Below, in pieces: positions 62,001 to 64,000 of a stretch of DNA of 64,000 nucleotides (the stretch's first letter is position 1; each line of letters opens with the position of its first letter). The notes under the pieces are model-generated. The model was given only the letters and a program-made list of their open reading frames with translations. It did no database searches and was not told where the DNA came from. A program made the position numbers and the translations under genes. The DNA comes from Diplosphaera chodatii (Eukaryota; Chlorophyta; Trebouxiophyceae; Prasiolales; Stichococcaceae). The stretch is from the NCBI GenBank assembly GCA_032358165.1, contig JAALGY010000032.1, positions 4,154,001 to 4,218,000 of the forward strand, written 5' to 3'.

Positions 62001-64000
62001 GCGGGGGCTCGCGCTGCAACGCACTGCAGCAGGTGCTTCATCTGTGGCAGGCGGTGCTGCTGTATTAGAGACGGGCTCGTGGCCGCCTTTGACATAGGCT
62101 GCAGCAGTTGTGGCCTGCTGTGTGGCTGCGCTCTGCGCATGTGCAAAGTGCAGGCTGTTCAGCGCGGCTGCGAGGTCGGCGCTGGCCGCAGCGGCAGCGG
62201 CGTCGGCTGCAGAGGAAGCCGCTTCCGCCGCTGCTGCCGTGTCCCGCAGCTGGCCCTGCAGGGCTGCGACCTCCGCATCCGCTTCCCGCTGCCGCCGCTC
62301 AGCTGACAGCTGAACATGCCGCGCACGCTGCTCAGCAGCCGCGGCCGCCGCAGCCAGCGTGACCCTCAGCTCAGCAATGTCGGAGCCCTTCTGTGCTGCC
62401 TCCGCCAGTGCCGCCTCCAGCGCCGCCACGTGCTGCTGCAGGGCATCCTCCAGCTGCAGCACCTGCATGCCGGCAGGACAATTCGCCTGCTTGACCCCTG
62501 CTGTGCGCAACATCTCGCTCTCGGTGTGCTGTTGGAGATGCTCATGAATGTCAGCAGTGTCACATAGTTGCACTGCATTCTCATGGCGCGTCTGCTCTGG
62601 CACCCTGCAACAGCGTGCAGAACTGAGGTTGTAAGATGTGGCACTGTTTCTTCTACTGTGGTGCATAGGGTTTATGCATGTTTGCTCACCCTGGCCTGCA
62701 GCCCGGCGGTGCGACCCTCCCACAGCGCCGCCCGCTCCACCACCGCGCTGCTTCCTGCTGCCGTATCCGCCGTACGCCGCCGCGCCGCCGCCACCTCAGC
62801 CTTGGCTACAACCTGCCGCTCGCTGGCGGCTGCCGCCTGCAGCGGATGGTGCGCCTTGAGACAGGCTGTGCACTGCGTGCAGCTTTTGCTTGGTTCGTGT
62901 AGATGCAGTGCTGTCAGTCACCCCTGAGCTGTGCATAAAGCATCAATTTGCAACTCCCTGGCAGATTCACTGGCTGCAAGAAGGGTGCACAGCAGCTGCC
63001 AGTCAGCAGCGGTGAGACATGCACGTATGGCTGTTGCATGCCGGCTGCCGAGATCAGCAGCGACGCAGCAGTGCGATCACTGCTGTGCCATGCTCACATC
63101 AAGGGCGCAGCTCTGCTGCCATGCAAACATGCTGCTACATTGCCATGGTTCACCTGCTGGCTGGAATACGCAAGCGCCAGACCCTACTCACACCTGCTGC
63201 TGCAGTTGCCGGATGTTGGAAGTAGCATCTGCCTCCCGCAGCGCCGCGGCAGCCAGGCACCGCCGCACGCCGTCGACAACGCTGAAGACGTTGCCGCCCG
63301 CGTCTCCAATGCAGTCACACACGGACACAGGCTGGCTGCCAGATGCTGCGGCGGGGCCTTGCAACTCTGCCGGCCATGGACCCAGCGCAATTTCGGGTGT
63401 TCTGATCGGCTGCTGCTGTGCATCTGGCGCGGCCATGCTGGCAGCGTCGGCAGGCCCGGTCCTGCTTCTGCTGCTTCTGCTGCCGGCGGCTGTGGACTCG
63501 TAGGCGGGGTTGTCAAACAGCGCCGGCGGCGTGGCCGGCCGCTGCAGCGGCGGGGACCGCCGCTGGCGTGGCAGCTGCTCATTTGCGTGTGCCGCCGCTG
63601 CCGACGGCGGCGCAGCCGCACTGACGCACCGCACGTTGACCAGTTCAGAAGCTGCCTCGTGCTGCGCCACCGCTTGTGCGATCGCCGACAGCGCCGCCAG
63701 CTGCCGGGCGGCTGCCTCCGCGCTCGCATGCTGCTGCGCTGCTGCTGCTGCTTCTGCAGCCTGCACATGCAATCGATTGGCTGTTGTCGAGGTCTCAGTG
63801 TACCGCCATCACTGTATTTTGTGATGCAAGGGCAGCATAGTCAAGATCCTTCCGACCCCCATGTCTGTTCGTTAGGCGCGGTGACAACAGGAAGCGCCAG
63901 CAGAGACGTGTCTGCCCCACCACAAGAGCACGACGATTGCAGCAGGCTGTGGAGCTTTGCACCTGCGAGTGCTGGCGTGCCGCTGCCTCACGAGCCGCGA
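59086..64000 (-). CDS. C-terminal part of a large coiled-coil protein (11 exons seen, >=885 aa; 5' end outside window)
   Basis: Exons: >64000-63963, 63760-63194, 62836-62690, 62462-61785, 61655-61287, 60971-60861, 60718-60423, 60253-60109, 59873-59767, 59505-59423, 59201-59086; all phases agree and the stop is TGA at 59086-59088. Nearly every exon encodes Ala/Gln/Glu/Arg-rich heptad sequence (ALEAALAEAAQKGSD, LGRELAALRATLQQ, QRQVHRQRRQLATLQRS, GEENAAVRALAARGADALQQ). One exon (63760-63194) holds a non-coil segment (PPALFDNPAYEST, then GDAGGNVFSVVDGVRRC). The intron after exon 59873-59767 needs a GC donor (CAG|GCGAGA). No motor, ATPase or other catalytic motif is visible. It may be structural (cytoskeletal, ciliary or Golgi), but composition does not allow a choice. 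Confidence 0.75.

Overview
This window looks like nuclear DNA of a green alga (Chlorophyta, probably a core chlorophyte; the species cannot be named from sequence alone). It is GC-rich. Genes are cut into many short exons (mostly 70-250 bases) by introns of about 100-600 bases with GTGAGx, GTGCGx or GTGGGx donors and tgcag/cgcag acceptors. Codon third positions are strongly G/C. One gene encodes a secreted proline/alanine-rich wall-type glycoprotein and two encode phi-class-like glutathione transferases. I saw no prokaryotic operons, rRNA, tRNA, CRISPR array or obvious transposon. All gene models were built by hand from splice signals, reading-frame continuity and family motifs. They are predictions without transcript support, and single-base errors at exon edges are possible.

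Layout, left to right. The 3' end of an unknown + gene (1-84). A very long + gene of 32 exons whose C-terminal ~985 residues are a CLEC16A/TT9-type FPL-domain protein (1830-13753). A convergent 29-exon - gene joining an N-terminal NT-C2 domain to a C-terminal DIL-like domain (26206-14706). A loosely populated stretch with one doubtful + exon (27128-27309). A - gene for a CCCH zinc finger plus endonuclease/exonuclease/phosphatase (CCR4-like) protein (32179-28282). A + gene with a VASt-like domain and a C-terminal membrane helix (about 33200-35379). A + gene for a secreted Pro-rich protein (36435-39650). A - gene for a secreted, probably GPI-anchored PQQ-type beta-propeller (45440-40309). Two tandem + GST genes (46255-48056 and 48921-50779). 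A + aspartate aminotransferase gene (51818-56392). A small + Cys-rich gene (57753-about 58951). The 3' part of a large - coiled-coil gene that runs off the right end (59086-64000).

The genes do not form a pathway. The most striking content is in how they are built. (1) At least nine introns hold diverged copies of a neighbouring exon edge that include its splice site. (2) At least nine introns must use a GC rather than GT donor to keep the frame; five begin GCGCGC or GCGCGT, and one can be compared directly with a GT donor at the same place in the tandem GST paralogue. These two patterns, the 741-residue N-terminal extension on the CLEC16A/TT9-like protein, and the NT-C2 + DIL protein are the main leads.
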